Source: Prinia subflava
Taxonomy: Eukaryota; Chordata; Aves; Passeriformes; Cisticolidae
Length of the DNA stretch: 64,000 nucleotides
Assembly (NCBI RefSeq): GCF_021018805.1
Contig: NC_086248.1
Location: 51,899,485-51,963,484 of the forward strand
Reading direction: 5' to 3'
This document shows positions 14,001 through 25,800 of this stretch, piece by piece; position 1 is the first letter of the stretch, and the number at the start of each line of letters is the position of its first letter. The notes beneath the pieces were generated by a model. The model was given only the letters and a program-made list of their open reading frames with translations, searched no databases and was not told the origin of the DNA. A program made the translations under genes and the position numbers.

Positions 14001-15385
14001 GACACAGACAGTAGAACCTCTATTAGGGCATGGATGTTTTGACAAAGCTGTCTCCTGAAGCCTTTTTACAGAAGGTGAGCAATAACTAGCCAAATGTCTC
14101 AGTGCTCTAACTGTTTATCCTTGGCTCTCCGAGAGGTGACTGACTAAGAAAAAACTAGTTTTACAGTCCATAAGGTTGCAAACCAATGGTGGCTGGAAGA
14201 GATTATGGAGAGGCACATCAGTGCCAGTTGAGTGATTAGCTCAGTGTTTGCATCCTCATAGTTGACAAGTGAAAGTTAGGGCTCATTGAGAGGCATAATT
14301 TGAGCTTACCATACACATTGCTGGGTTCTAACTGGGCAGTGAAGACTTGATGTTGCCAAAGATTGTTCAATGACTGCATCAGGAAGTGAAAAAGCAAATG
14401 GGTGTGGGAAAGTTTAAACAGACAGAAAATAGTGCTATCGTACATATGAATCAATTATAATCAGTCAGCTAGAATAAGACAGTTCTGGTCAAAAATGATA
14501 ATTCAGAAAAGAGAGTAGGTATATAATAGAATCATAGAATGGTTTGGACTGGAAGGGGCATTAAAGACCATCTAGTTCCAACCCCTCTGCCATGGGCATG
14601 GACACCTTCCCCCAGAGCAAATCACTCAAAGCCCCATCCAACCTGGCTTTGAACACTTCTAGGGATGAGCCATCCATAATTTCTGTGGACAATCTGTTCC
14701 AGTGCCTCACTGTATTTTTTTTCCTTAATATCTTATCTAAAATTACTCTCAGTTTGAATCCATTCCCCCTTGTCTGTCACAAAATGCTGTTGTAAATAGT
14801 CTCGCTCCATCTTTCTTATAGGCTTCTTTTGGGTACTGTAGGGCCACAATGAGGTTACACTGAAGCCTTCTCTTTTCCAGGCTGAACAATTCCAATTCTC
14901 TCAGTCTTTCCTCATAGGAAATGGGCTTCATCCCTCTAATCATCATGATGGCCTTCCTGTGAACTCACTCCAACACATCAATGTCCCTCCTGTTCTGGGG
15001 ACCCCAAAACTGAATGAAACACTCCAGGTGTGATCTCACCAGAGCAGAGCAGAAGGGAAGAATCACTTCCTTCAACCTGCTGGCCATTCTTCTTTTGATG
15101 CAGCCTGGGATATGGTTGGTTTTCTGAGCTGCAAGCACATATTACCAGCTCATGTCCAGTCACTCATCCACCAGCATCTCAAGTGCTTCTGGGGAGTGAT
15201 GCTCTTCATCTGTCCATCCCCAGCCTGTGTTGATACTGGGCTTGCCCTGGCCCAGGTGCAGCACTTTGCCCCTGGTCTAGTTAAACCACTCGAGATTCCC
15301 ATGGGCCTACATCTTGAGCTTGCCCAGGTTCTTCTGAAGGGTACCCTATCCTTCTGATTTGTCAATGGCAACACTCTTCTTGTTG

Positions 15386-15592
15386 TCATCTGCAAATTTT
15401 CTGAGTGCACTTCATCCCTTCATTTATGTTAATAATGGAGATAGTAAATAACACTGGTCCCAATACAGACCCCTGAGGGACACCACTTCTCACTGATATC
15501 CACTGTGACTCCGAGCCATTGACCACTGATATCCACTGTGACTCCGAGCCATTGACCACTGATATCCACTGTGACTCTGAGCCATTGACCAC
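15386..15592 (-). pseudogene. CR1 ORF2 reverse transcriptase remnant with triplicated 11-aa segment
   Basis: The minus-strand translation contains three consecutive copies of the 11-residue segment [11 protein letters not shown], then [14 protein letters not shown] followed by [14 protein letters not shown]. The second part is the CR1-clade RT motif that normally reads [26 protein letters not shown]. In family members I know, the NGSES-type segment occurs once. The frame ends with KICR where the FADD catalytic region would follow, so the enzyme is truncated. It is non-functional LINE coding sequence inside the CR1 copy at 14525-15765. Confidence 0.9.
15492..15590 (-). repeat. 33-bp tandem repeat, 3 copies, inside CR1
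   Basis: Three head-to-tail copies of a 33-bp unit lie at 15492-15524, 15525-15557 and 15558-15590. Each begins ACTGATATCCACTGTGACTC. Only one substitution is seen between copies (CCGAG versus CTGAG in the third). The 33-bp length is a multiple of three, so the CR1 reading frame is kept. The near identity shows that the triplication happened recently relative to the age of the CR1 insertion. Confidence 0.95.
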
Positions 15593-15826
15593 TACTTTCT
15601 GGATGCAACCATCCTATTACTTTCTTATCCATCTAACAGTCCATCAGCTGAGCCCATTTCTCTCCAGTTCAGAAAGACAGATGTTGTCCTTCCTTTGTCT
15701 TCCTGATGTAGTTACTCCATCATAGAAGGCTAGTTTATAAGAGAAGGGCCACTAAGTTGGTTTTTGAAGGGAGGAGCATAAAGACTTCCATACAAAGACT
15801 TGACATATTATTTTTATTTTGAAAGT

Positions 15827-15918
15827 ATTAAAGAAAATAAATTATATAATGTAGAAACACGCAATAGAAAGGATTAAAGAAAATAAATGGTATAATGTAG
15901 ATACAGGCAAGGAAGATA
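15827..15918. repeat. 46-bp imperfect tandem duplication
   Basis: ATTAAAGAAAATAAAT occurs at 15827 and again at 15873, each followed by a near-identical TATAATGTAGA-containing segment. The period is 46 bp with a few substitutions. It begins about 60 bp beyond the right end of a CR1 copy. Confidence 0.85.
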
Positions 15919-17585
15919 AATACTCACTCATACCCAAATTTGTTATGGTGTAAAACGCTTGGATAAGGAAAAGAAAATGAAGAACTAAAATGTACTTTTC
16001 AAAAATACAAATTATGTAAGCACACACTATATGTAAATCTCATTTTTACAGACTGAGTAGAATTGAGGCCAAAATCTTAATACAGTTTGTAAATGAATTA
16101 GACATTTGCCTTTTGACTTTTTATTATATCAAACAAAGATTTTGCAAGCAATATACCTTTCAGGCTTAAGAGTTAAGAAGAAACATTCCCAATAGGCAGA
16201 TTTTTCTGTAGCTGTTCATTACTTTCCCTAAGGCATCTTGTTATGTTCTCTGTGTGTGACAGGCTTCTGGAATTAACCAGTGCTACAACTTTTTAATGAA
16301 AATACACTTTGCAGTATTTTGAATGTAGCATTTTTTAATGACATTAGACCTGACTCTGTAAAAGCACTTTTCAGATGCTGTAAGTTAAGCTTTGAGACAC
16401 ATATAGGCATTCCTATAAATTCTTGCCCTGCCTCCTATCAAAGATGGAGTTCTGCTCTAGTTCATTTGTTGTATATCAGTGATACAGAGAACAGAGAAAA
16501 GAAGCAATATAGAAAGCCAGAAAAAGGTTTAACAGCCAAAGGAAATACAACTCAATATACAATAAAAGGACTGGCTTGACTATATAGTCCTTCACCTTTT
16601 TGAATCTTCTTTAACTCAAATTAATTTTGAATTCAAAAACAGGCTCTCAAATGTTTCATAAATGAAAAGGTCATTTTTAAAACATTGTTGTTTTAGTACA
16701 TCTTTTTCTTTAAAAATTGCCTGGGAAAATAAAAATATTATTCACCTGAAACATCAAGACAACCAAAACACTCAAAAACATAGTGAAGCATCTAAGATAC
16801 TTACGATTAATTAGCCAATCTATTGATGAGAGACTGAAGAGCAGTCAGAAATATTTGAAGTGTGCTTAATTAATAGTTTTTATGATCCCTTGTTTCTTCA
16901 GTGTTGTTTGCCATTTCAGAATTTGAAATCAAAGCTTTAAAAACTTGTTTCACTTTGCTCATTGAGTACTGGGACTAATCATGTGGGCTGCTACATAAGA
17001 GCAGAAACTCTGGTGGTCTGTGCCCCCTTACAGTAGTAATTTCTCATGTTACTTTGGTACTCAGGAAAATAAGGTCTCAACTCTGTTCATGCTCCAATAA
17101 TAGATATTACATACAAAATTTGGAACGCTATCCTGCCTTCCAGAATCCAGTTGACTGTCAATTTTTTTCAGTTTCGTGGAATCAAGGTCAGAGAAGAGGT
17201 ACTTTAATTTATTAGACTCTCGCATTTAGCGGTTATCAAAAGTAAATTGACAGAGTCAGAATAAACTGGTCAAAACAGTTCTTCAGAATAATATCAGCCA
17301 TTATGTTTAAGGGACTACCATTCTATTTACTAGATCTTTCTCCCTTAACTTGTGCAGTCTCCTTTTATATTCTAACAATTTATCTATAACTATTTATCAT
17401 CTATATACTTCTGAAAAAGCATTTCCATGAACTAACTACACATTTCATCAGAATTACCCTTGGCTTGCTACCTCCTAGGTTTCATTTGATAATCCCTAGT
17501 TCCTCTATTTGAAAAGAAGGTGAATGGCATAATGCTTCCTGCTATGGTGAGGCATAAAGCAAATTAAACACCTGACTCTTGGTCT

Positions 17586-17633
17586 TTTGTTGTTGTTGTT
17601 GTTTTTGTTTTTGTTTTGTTTTGTTTTGTTTTT
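17586..17633. repeat. (TTG)n / (TTTTG)n microsatellite
   Basis: A compound simple repeat: five TTG units grade into TTTTTG and TTTTG units. It is low-complexity T/G sequence with no coding meaning. Confidence 0.95.
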
Positions 17634-19161
17634 CTGACAGAAGGGGTAGTTCTTAGTGGAAATGTACAAGTTACTTCACTACTTTTAATCTGAAATTATC
17701 ACTGCAACAGACTATTGTCATAGTATTGGTGATGTGATTTGACCTTGTAACTTCCTTTTATTTAAAAACTAAGTCTTAAAGTCTCCAAAGTACTTTATAA
17801 TGCAGAGTTTTTCTTTGGGGGAAATGATAAAATGGAAAGTACATTTATTGAATTGCATTTTTACCTGGACAGGACAGGCTGCACCCTTGTGGGTAGCTCC
17901 CCAGTCACCCTACTGGTTCTTCCTGATCACTTACCTGGAAGCCTTCAATTTTTCTTAAGTTTTCAAAAGGCCAGAGAAGCAGTGAATGTTTTCTTTAACA
18001 TTTCATTTGAGTGTTGAAGCACTTTAGATCAGCAGGTGATTGTAGTCAGTACTTCCACTGGTGTAGTCAGATCACCAGCTGTGGGACCATGGCAGAGGGT
18101 GGTGGCACAGTGGAGAAGGGACAGGTAAGGGACAAGATAAACTGCCCTGCTCTCCAGTGTGTGAGAAATAGCTGGAGGTGCAATGCCATAATATTATGTC
18201 TGACCAATAAGAATGGGACACAGATGTCTACCCATGTATAATTCACAACATGATGTGGGGTTTAAGACTTGGATATTGTCTGTCAGAATTGATTGGGATT
18301 CCTTCTTCCGTCAACTTTAACGAAAAGTAAATGAGACTACTCTTCAGCAAGTAGTTAAGAACAAGCCCAGTTTTCAGGCACAAGTGGTTGATTTCAGAGG
18401 AATCTAGTACATGGGAAAGTACCTTATAGAATTGAGATTATACTGAATGATACCCTATCAGGACTAACTAGCATGCAAATGCCATAAAATCTAATCAAAA
18501 CAGCAATATGGAAGTAGCACACATTTGTTTCATTACATTTTTTGCTAATATGCTGTATTCATTATCACCATTTCCATTCAGCCAAATCTTCCTTAGAACT
18601 CTTTTCTAGTACTCAAATATATCATGAATGGTTAATATTAATTTTGACAGAATTAAATATTCTCTAAGACGTTCAAGAAGAAGAGTGTTCCAAAATCAAA
18701 ATACAAATTATACAGAACACAGTCTTTACTTCCAAAAAATGTATATGTTGGATTTTATGTCAGGTTTATATTGACCTGGTAAAAAATGTCAGAGGACAGA
18801 AGCTTTGTGAAACTAAGCAGGGGGAGGTGTTGGGTGTTGTTTAGTTCCTGATTCTATGCTGCGTGCATTCATCTCTGTTGTAACCAAACAATAGAATGCA
18901 GTATATGTAATTATTCAAATAGGCACATTTGCAGTTATAATGTATTATTTCACAAGCAAAGCTATTATTTAAAAATTAAAGGGAAGAAATAAGCTCTTTA
19001 TGGCTTTAAATTAAAAATACCACTTAATATGATAGAGCAGTTTATAATTGTCAGAAAAATTAAAGGTTTTTCTATGATTTTGCTGGTCTTAAGTTGATCC
19101 AAAAGTATCAACCAACTAGCAGCAACTTAATTTAAGACAGTAATAGTGATTCTGTTATTCT

Positions 19162-19163
<2 letters not shown>

Positions 19164-19203
<40 letters not shown>
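19164..19203. repeat. Uninterrupted 40-nt T homopolymer
   Basis: Forty consecutive T residues. Long T runs may mark a poly(A) tail of a minus-strand retro-insertion, but no AATAAA, gene similarity or target-site duplication is visible on the right flank. The run lies about 160 bp left of the large polypyrimidine tract. Confidence 0.95.
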
Positions 19204-19207
<4 letters not shown>

Positions 19208-19362
19208 AAGAATTTTGGAATTGAAATTACTTCTGCTAGTTGATTTATAATGTTGAGAAATGGTGTATATCTCTTACCATGTTCAACTCTTACTGGTCAG
19301 AGCTTTCAGACGTTTTGCCATATCTGTAAAGCCTTCAGCTAGCAGAAATGTACAATTTCTAA

Positions 19363-19565
19363 TCTTTTTTTTTCTTCTTCTTCTCTTTTTCTTTTTCTTT
19401 TTCTTTTTCTTTTTCTTTTTCTTTTTCTTTTTCTTTTTCTTTTTCTTTTTCTTTTTCTTTTTCTTTTTCTTTTTCTTTTTCTTTTTCTTTTTCTTTTTCT
19501 TTTTCTTTTTCTTTTTCTTTTTCTTTTTCTTTTTCTTTTTCTTTTTCTTTTTCTTTTTTTTTCCT
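19363..19565. repeat. (CTTTTT)n microsatellite within a 203-nt polypyrimidine tract
   Basis: C residues occur every 6 nt without interruption from 19385 to 19553, giving 28 perfect CTTTTT units. The flanks extend the pure pyrimidine strand from 19363 to 19565. The long open frames over it, poly-Phe on plus and alternating Lys-Glu on minus, arise only from the repeat and are not genes. Perfect periodicity means recent expansion and likely length polymorphism. A mirror-symmetric homopurine/homopyrimidine tract of this length is a known type of triplex-forming sequence. Confidence 0.97.
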
Positions 19566-21317
19566 GTCTGTCAGGGCATCATGGTATATTAGTTTTATGG
19601 TTGAACTTTTACTTTGTTCTGTATTAGAGAAGCGCCAAAGCTCCTCTAAAATGCCTAACTTCATACTATTAGAGAAATTCAAGTGCTAGAAGCTTAATAG
19701 TTTCTAGTTTACAGGGGTGTAATTTTATGCAGTGACAGAAATGTAAAACTTGAAGAACACAGCAGTGGTTCAAGCCCTCCTCATTATTAAATTTGCAAGA
19801 CATAGATGCTGAGTAAACAGGAGTTCATACATTGTTTATTCAGTTTAAAGTAATAATTTCCATTGACTTTTACTTTCCATAGGTAGTTATTAACCGTAGC
19901 TGACATCAGTTCCTGGAGTTATTTTACAAAATGCCTGAAACGGACACATTCATTCCTAGGTGCTGTTTAATTACAGTTGTATATTGTTTACTAACCTTCT
20001 GGGCATCTGATTAGATGCTATAACCATCATTTGGTCTGAGCTTTTTTACTTGCACTAACTGCTAGTTATAAAAGATAATTACTTGGAAGTGAAAATATGC
20101 AGCTCACATGGGTAGCACAAGCAATTGTTTTAGCTAGTCGTGCTGTTCTTTGTATTCTGATCCTTAGTGTTCAAAAGAGGAATAAATCCTCAAAGTCTCA
20201 TACTCCACAAAGAACCTGGTGTACGTTGTGTGAAGGTTTACTGGGCTTTGTGCACTCTTTATGACCAAATGTGCAAGAGGAAAACAAAGATAAAAGCTTT
20301 ATTTTCTCCAGAGCATTTTGTGTTCATAGAGACTAATAGCCAATTAAGATAAAAGGAAATATTTGATGGCTAAAATCCAGTAATATTATCTGTCCCTGGT
20401 CAATTGACATTTAATATGTTGTTTCCTCTTCAGCAATTTTGCTACAAGGGAAAATTCAAGCATTTAAAGAGAAGGACTGATCTCTTCCATCTATTCTATC
20501 TTGCATAGTTGGTTTGGTTTTCTTGGGTTTTTTTGTTTTTCTTAGGTGAGGCTTTATCATTACAGCAGTGACAGTTATTTACATATGAAGATGCTCCATA
20601 AAAAAAGATTCATCTGTATAGTAAGGGCTTTATTAAGATTGATAATGACCTCCTGAAGAATTATAATTATTATAAATAATTTAACGTTATTGAATTGTTG
20701 GATTCTTCTTTCCAGACCTATCATTAAAATAAGAGGGTGAAGCAGTTACACTTTTTTTGTATGTGAATATATTTTTGGTATTTTAATGCAGGACTATTGA
20801 ATGGCTTTGTAAATTAAGTACGAATACCTAAGGTGTCAGAAATATATCTAAGTTGTCAGCACCAATAATGATGTAGACTCATGAACAATCAAAAACTGCT
20901 CAGATCTTTGATTTTTACTTAAATTGTTTCTCTGAATCAATGCCAAGACTTGCTTGGACAGTAGTCACAAGTATTTTCTTGTGATGGACCCATATAATAA
21001 AAAGGAAAAATTAATGTTAGTAATTAAGGATTTTTTCTTCTTTTGAACTTCTATGTAGAGAATAAATGCAAAACTGACCTGAGATATTTATCATGAACTT
21101 CTGCCAGCTGAAATACTGAATGTGTTTCTTTAAGTACCTCCATATAGCGAGCCACTGTCATTTAAGGCACTCATTAGACTGAGATAAGTAAACGGTCTAT
21201 CTGTAGGGTATGGAAAATTGCTGCTTTTAAAATCTTTTTATAGCTCACCAAAAATTTGTTTATGTCATGTATCTTGGGTTTGTATTAGTTGAGAGAAGAC
21301 TATGGAAGATTATGACA

Positions 21318-21418
21318 TGGTTTGGGGGTATTTTTTTTTTGGTTGGTTTTTTGTGTGTATGTGTGGGCGGGTTGTTTTGGGTTTTTGGGGGGTTGTTTTT
21401 GTTGGTTTTTTTTTTCTA
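21318..21418 (+). repeat. T/G-rich low-complexity tract with G-quadruplex motif
   Basis: About 100 nt made almost wholly of T and G on the plus strand. Within it, 21365-21392 reads G3-C-G3-TTGTTTT-G3-TTTTT-G6. That satisfies the common four-run pattern of at least three G with loops of 1-7 nt. The 66- and 78-codon open frames across it are compositional artefacts. Confidence 0.85.
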
Positions 21419-22833
21419 GCACACTTTTTTTGGTTTCAAAAAGCATTTGCAAGTTATCATGGTGAAGAAGAATTAGAATTACAGCTTCTGCTTTTTGCAT
21501 TGCATGTCAAGTTCCCTGGTTTAATAGTTCGGGTCTAATTTACAAAGGCACCTCTGCTGTTTCCTATTAAAGACTGAAAAAGAAGATGTATTCAGATAAT
21601 TTTTTTTATAAATATAACAAATAATTCATATATACAATCTATGAATTGGAAACTCTGGCTTCTGTCCTATGAATACAGATGTCATTTCAAATGCATGCCT
21701 TTTGTTTGTTATGCTTCAATGATTGCATTCCTATTGCAAGATATTTCTTCACCCTGGGACAATGAAAGACTCAGTGCTTCTGTCTAATTTTCTAGACAAT
21801 ATAAATAAAGTATTTTGGGCATATTCTTTCAATTCTGTCACTGGTGCTTATTAATACTGACTTATGAGAGCAGAGACTCCAAACAAGATACTTACAACAT
21901 CCATGTCTTGCCCACCTGTTACAAAGGGATTTTTACACATTATCTCCTAAATCACTTCTTTTGATAAAGTAGGACAGACAAATATCTTCTTTCTCCCCCG
22001 ATTCTGAAGGACAGGTCCTCATGCAAACTTAGCTTACCTCTGTGTCAGAATGACCATGGTAGTTTGTCCCTCCTGTACGAAGGAGATTCCTTGCCACAGT
22101 GGCAATGGAGTGAACACAGTTCACAGGGAATTCAGTTTGGTGTCAGAGGGCTCTTGTGGGTCCTATTTAGCAACTCTTGAGGAAAGGAAAGCATATTAAT
22201 ACACCATTGATTAAGTCCTCTGCCTTTTCTCTGGGCCTGCTGATAATGAGTTCTGTAAGCCCCATCTAAGAAAAATTTCTCTCTTCCCAGTTTTGTACAG
22301 AGCTTTGTGCAAAGCCCACAGCCCACAAAGAACAGTGACATTTTACAGCCAGACTTGTGTTCATTCCTTCTGTGGTGCTGAACATTTTACTTTAATTAGA
22401 AGACAGAAGCTTAACTCAAAACCACATCACTTTTTATTTATGCATATTTTTTTATAAATATTTTGTTGATATTGGATCAAACATACATTCTCACTCGTGC
22501 ATCAGCACGCCATCACACCAAGTAGCATAACAACATGGCATGAAAATGTTATTCTTACTCAGATAAGTTTCTAAGACAAGAGATGGCAGGTTGGTGAAGA
22601 CAGTGGGCAAGGGTGTTGAAACAACGAGGTGGACCTGCTTAGATGGAGGGGTGGCATTACCAGCCTGCCAACAACTTAATCACTGTCTGGCACCAGTGAG
22701 TTTCAAGAAGGAACTTAAATAAGGTTAAAGAGAAGCCTTTGTGGATAGTTACAGTGAACTCCTATTAGATATTATTAGAAACAATTTTGAAGACTTTGTA
22801 TGTTTATAAATACAGCTAGTAACAATACAAGTT

Positions 22834-22885
22834 TCAGGAATGGAAACTGTGGTCAGGAATAATTTGATCAGGAATGGAAACTGTG
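22834..22885. repeat. 18-bp direct repeat, 34-bp period
   Basis: TCAGGAATGGAAACTGTG occurs exactly at 22834-22851 and again at 22868-22885. It is a short local duplication in otherwise unique sequence. Confidence 0.9.
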
Positions 22886-25800
22886 ACAAATGAAAACAAT
22901 ATATAGTAAAGGAATCGTATAGGTTGTGCTTTGAAAATTGAATGAAGACCAGTCAAGTAGAGTTTGTGCTTGAATGGGCAGCATAGTGATCAACCCAGCA
23001 ATGATCAATGCAGTGCCTTGGGAAAATAATCATTGCAAAACCAGTCAATATTTGGAGGATACAATTGGCTTTGTTCAGGCAAGCCTTAGTTCCTTGCTAG
23101 ATAGCTCTTCATTGTTGTGAAATGGGTCTCTGATAAATCATGGGTGAAATGTATGAAAAAATCTGCATACTGTTTTTTATTAAAAGTACCATTCAAATAA
23201 TTGTTCTTATTTCTGTTTTCTTTCAAATCAAACATTAGTTATTTTCCTGTGTTACTTTAAAATGTCAAATTAATGTATTTGTATTTCCCCCTCATCATAG
23301 TACTCCATTATGACTAAGGCCAGAACAGAGACATTATCATTCAGCTGTTCCCCCAAGATCAGCATGAATACTTTCATAAAGCTCCTTTTGACATATTTTA
23401 TAGGAGAAGTAAATTTCTGGCTTACCACTTTCAATTGAGATGTGGTGCTCCCTTTCATTGAGGTAAACAATTTGCACTGAATTTAGCAAATTGGTTTGAC
23501 AGGATTTGAAAAAATGAAAACAGAAAAACTAGATCTCTTGAAAAACATATTCACATTTCCCATCTCAAAATACTTTTTTCCCCTTAAGTTTCAGATTAAA
23601 TAAATTGAAATATTTTCTTGATCTTTTTTTAATTCTGATTTTGTCCCAGTTTGTTAGGGGATTTTTATTTTCAAAATTTATTATAAAATAGAGTATTGAT
23701 CTGTCAAACCATGGTCATGGCTCAAATTTACATTGCATGAAGAATTTCTATGTCTGTTGTCTAGATTCCTGCTGTATCAAATGTCTTTGGATGCTACACA
23801 TTAAGGAAGATGAGTATAATGCTTCTCTAATGTTTATATGCTCCTTTAATTTAGGTCTTTGTACACACTGTATTATGGGGGACCTAGAAGGCTTATAAAG
23901 AAATGAAGAGCACTGGTATATCAACTACTTATTTTTATCTTCTTGTCTTTCTATCATGAGAATTCCTTCACTACTCCCAACAGTGAGAGTACTTCATGGT
24001 TTTTAAACTTCATTCACCACCATATGGGATATATATTATCCAAAACTGTCAATGGAAAAAGTGTTAATTTATTACAGGACTGCTTTTGTAAGCATGATAT
24101 GTGTTTAAGAATATCTGGCAAGGATGCACAAATCTATTTTTGTAGAACTAAGGGATTTTGTAAATGGTATGAAAAAATGTAAGCAGTATAGACTCGAGTA
24201 CTATTTCTCATGTTGTAGCCCACACACTAATAATAACTATGTAAAAATCTATTCACTCATGATGAAAGTCCACCTCAGAGCTCTGCAACAAGAAAATAAG
24301 AACTGTTCTCTTTCTTTGTTTTTAAAGCATCCACATTAATTCCAAGTTGTTCTCTTGTGCCAAATACTGTATTGCTGCAAAAGCTCCATGAAGTAGCAGC
24401 ATGATCTTGTTCACTATTTTTTGCTCTCTGTGAAGATAGTTCTGCCTATTCTGAGCAGTGCACATGTGTAGAGTTGATGTAGTGGGAATAAGGAATGCCA
24501 TGTCTGATTCATTAGTTGCAATTACTTATCATTATTCATTATTTATTTTGATTTATAATGGATAAAAAGAACCTACCCAGGGCCATTTTAACATGAGTGA
24601 TAAATGGAGTCTCATAAAACGATTAAACTGGCAACTGCTGCTTGTCTCCTAAGTGGACAATAATTGATGTAGGATTGAGAAATTCCAACCAATGCTTGCC
24701 TCAGTCTTTTTTTCATGCAATTCTAATTACAGAAGCTGGCCAATCTTCCCCAAAGCATGGAAACTTTTCAGATACTTTTAGCTAATGATGAAAAAGCTTA
24801 ATGTAATGATGTTAAGGCTTCATGTAAAATCAGTCACTTTTCTCAATGTAGGAAACAAAACTTATTCTTGAAGACCAGCAGTAAATTCACTTCAGAGTCT
24901 GTAGGAGACTAAAAAAGTCTCAGGGAAAGGTTTGAGAGAAAAATGCTTTGTTCTTGTTCAGGATATTGATCACAAGATCTAGAACTTCTTCTACGATATT
25001 AATGTAATGGAGCTACTCTTTGAATGATTAAAATTCCCCACAAAGAACAGGAAAGTACATCAGCTGTTAGCATGTCAGGATCATGGTTATATACACAAAA
25101 ATAGTATACCAATCATTTCAGTGTTCCTAAAGCAGTTATATTGGAAAGAAAGAAAAAAAAGTATATATACTACCATACACTACTATTTTTCAGCAGTTCC
25201 TATCAAATTTTGGCTGGAAAGGACAGCTTGTCCATAGTACATATACTTTGATTCTACCTACTTGCTGTCTACCTACTAATGCTATTGACTTTGCTGTCCT
25301 TTGTAAAAGGAAACCTTAGGAAATATATTTGTAAGGCTTGCAAATATAAACATAATCAAACATAATTAGTCTTGGAGTCTCCAAGAAAACAATTCTAAAT
25401 GGTTTTTATCCTGAGATAAAAAAGTTTTCCTGTTATTATGCAAGTATTCTTTCTCTTTTAGGAACAAGAAGAATTTATTGAAAAGGGTTGCCTACCTCTC
25501 CCATGGCAAGCCTGTCCTTATGACATAGCTGAAGGAAATCAGCTATTTATTTGTCGCAGTGATTTGTGAGCACAGCAGTTCTCTGTATTTTGACTCTCAG
25601 TCTATCTTAATGTGAAGCATGAGTTATCCATAGCAGACAGTCTCCAGTGAAGCCAGGCCTCAGTATTTTGTGCGATTTTAAGAGCTGGAGAGCTTCCTGT
25701 TTGTGTCTTGAAGAGAAATGAAATTTATTGACCAGTCATCATTCCTTTAGTAAGATCTGCACCATGGAGTCAGTAGAGTTGTAGGTAACAGGAGTATGGG

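Larger units (their letters stand above)
10466..14524. other. Unique non-coding sequence
   Basis: No gene is recognised. The stretch contains a perfect 13-bp hairpin at 10968-11000, a two-copy 13-bp direct repeat immediately after it, a short (TTA)n run near 12204-12218 and an alternating GT/GC tract near 12465-12486. The 12230-12480 segment has a mixed composition typical of conserved non-coding DNA, but this cannot be tested without an alignment. Open frames, including the 115-codon one at 13413-13760 minus, show no recognisable domain. Confidence 0.55.
14525..15765 (-). mobile_element. CR1 LINE copy, 5'-truncated, with 3' end
   Basis: This is the longest well-preserved CR1 in the window, about 1.24 kb. 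Its 3' end is on the left: GAATCATAGAATGGTTTGGA at 14529 is the reverse complement of the CR1 tail (octamer-type ATTCTATG repeats). It continues rightward through the 3' region (GACCATCTAGTTCCAACCCC, CATCCAACCTGGC, AATCTGTTCCAGTGCCTCAC) into reverse-transcriptase coding sequence near 15390-15600. Blocks such as TCCATCTAACAGTCCA and GATGTAGTTACTCCATCATA continue to about 15765. A deletion of roughly the 'GTCAAAGGCCTT' block is apparent near 15690-15700. The copy is 5'-truncated in the usual CR1 fashion and has no intact ORF. Confidence 0.93.
15766..19163. other. Unique AT-rich non-coding sequence
   Basis: No gene is recognised. The stretch holds a two-copy 46-bp imperfect tandem duplication at 15827-15918 and a T/G microsatellite at 17586-17633. 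The open frames here (at most 99 codons, 16280-16579 plus) show no recognisable domain. Confidence 0.6.

Noticed and set aside
19260..19682. 110-codon poly-Phe frame (plus) and 107-codon Lys-Glu frame (minus)
   Set aside because: Both are created by the (CTTTTT)n repeat; a period-6 array without stops stays open automatically.
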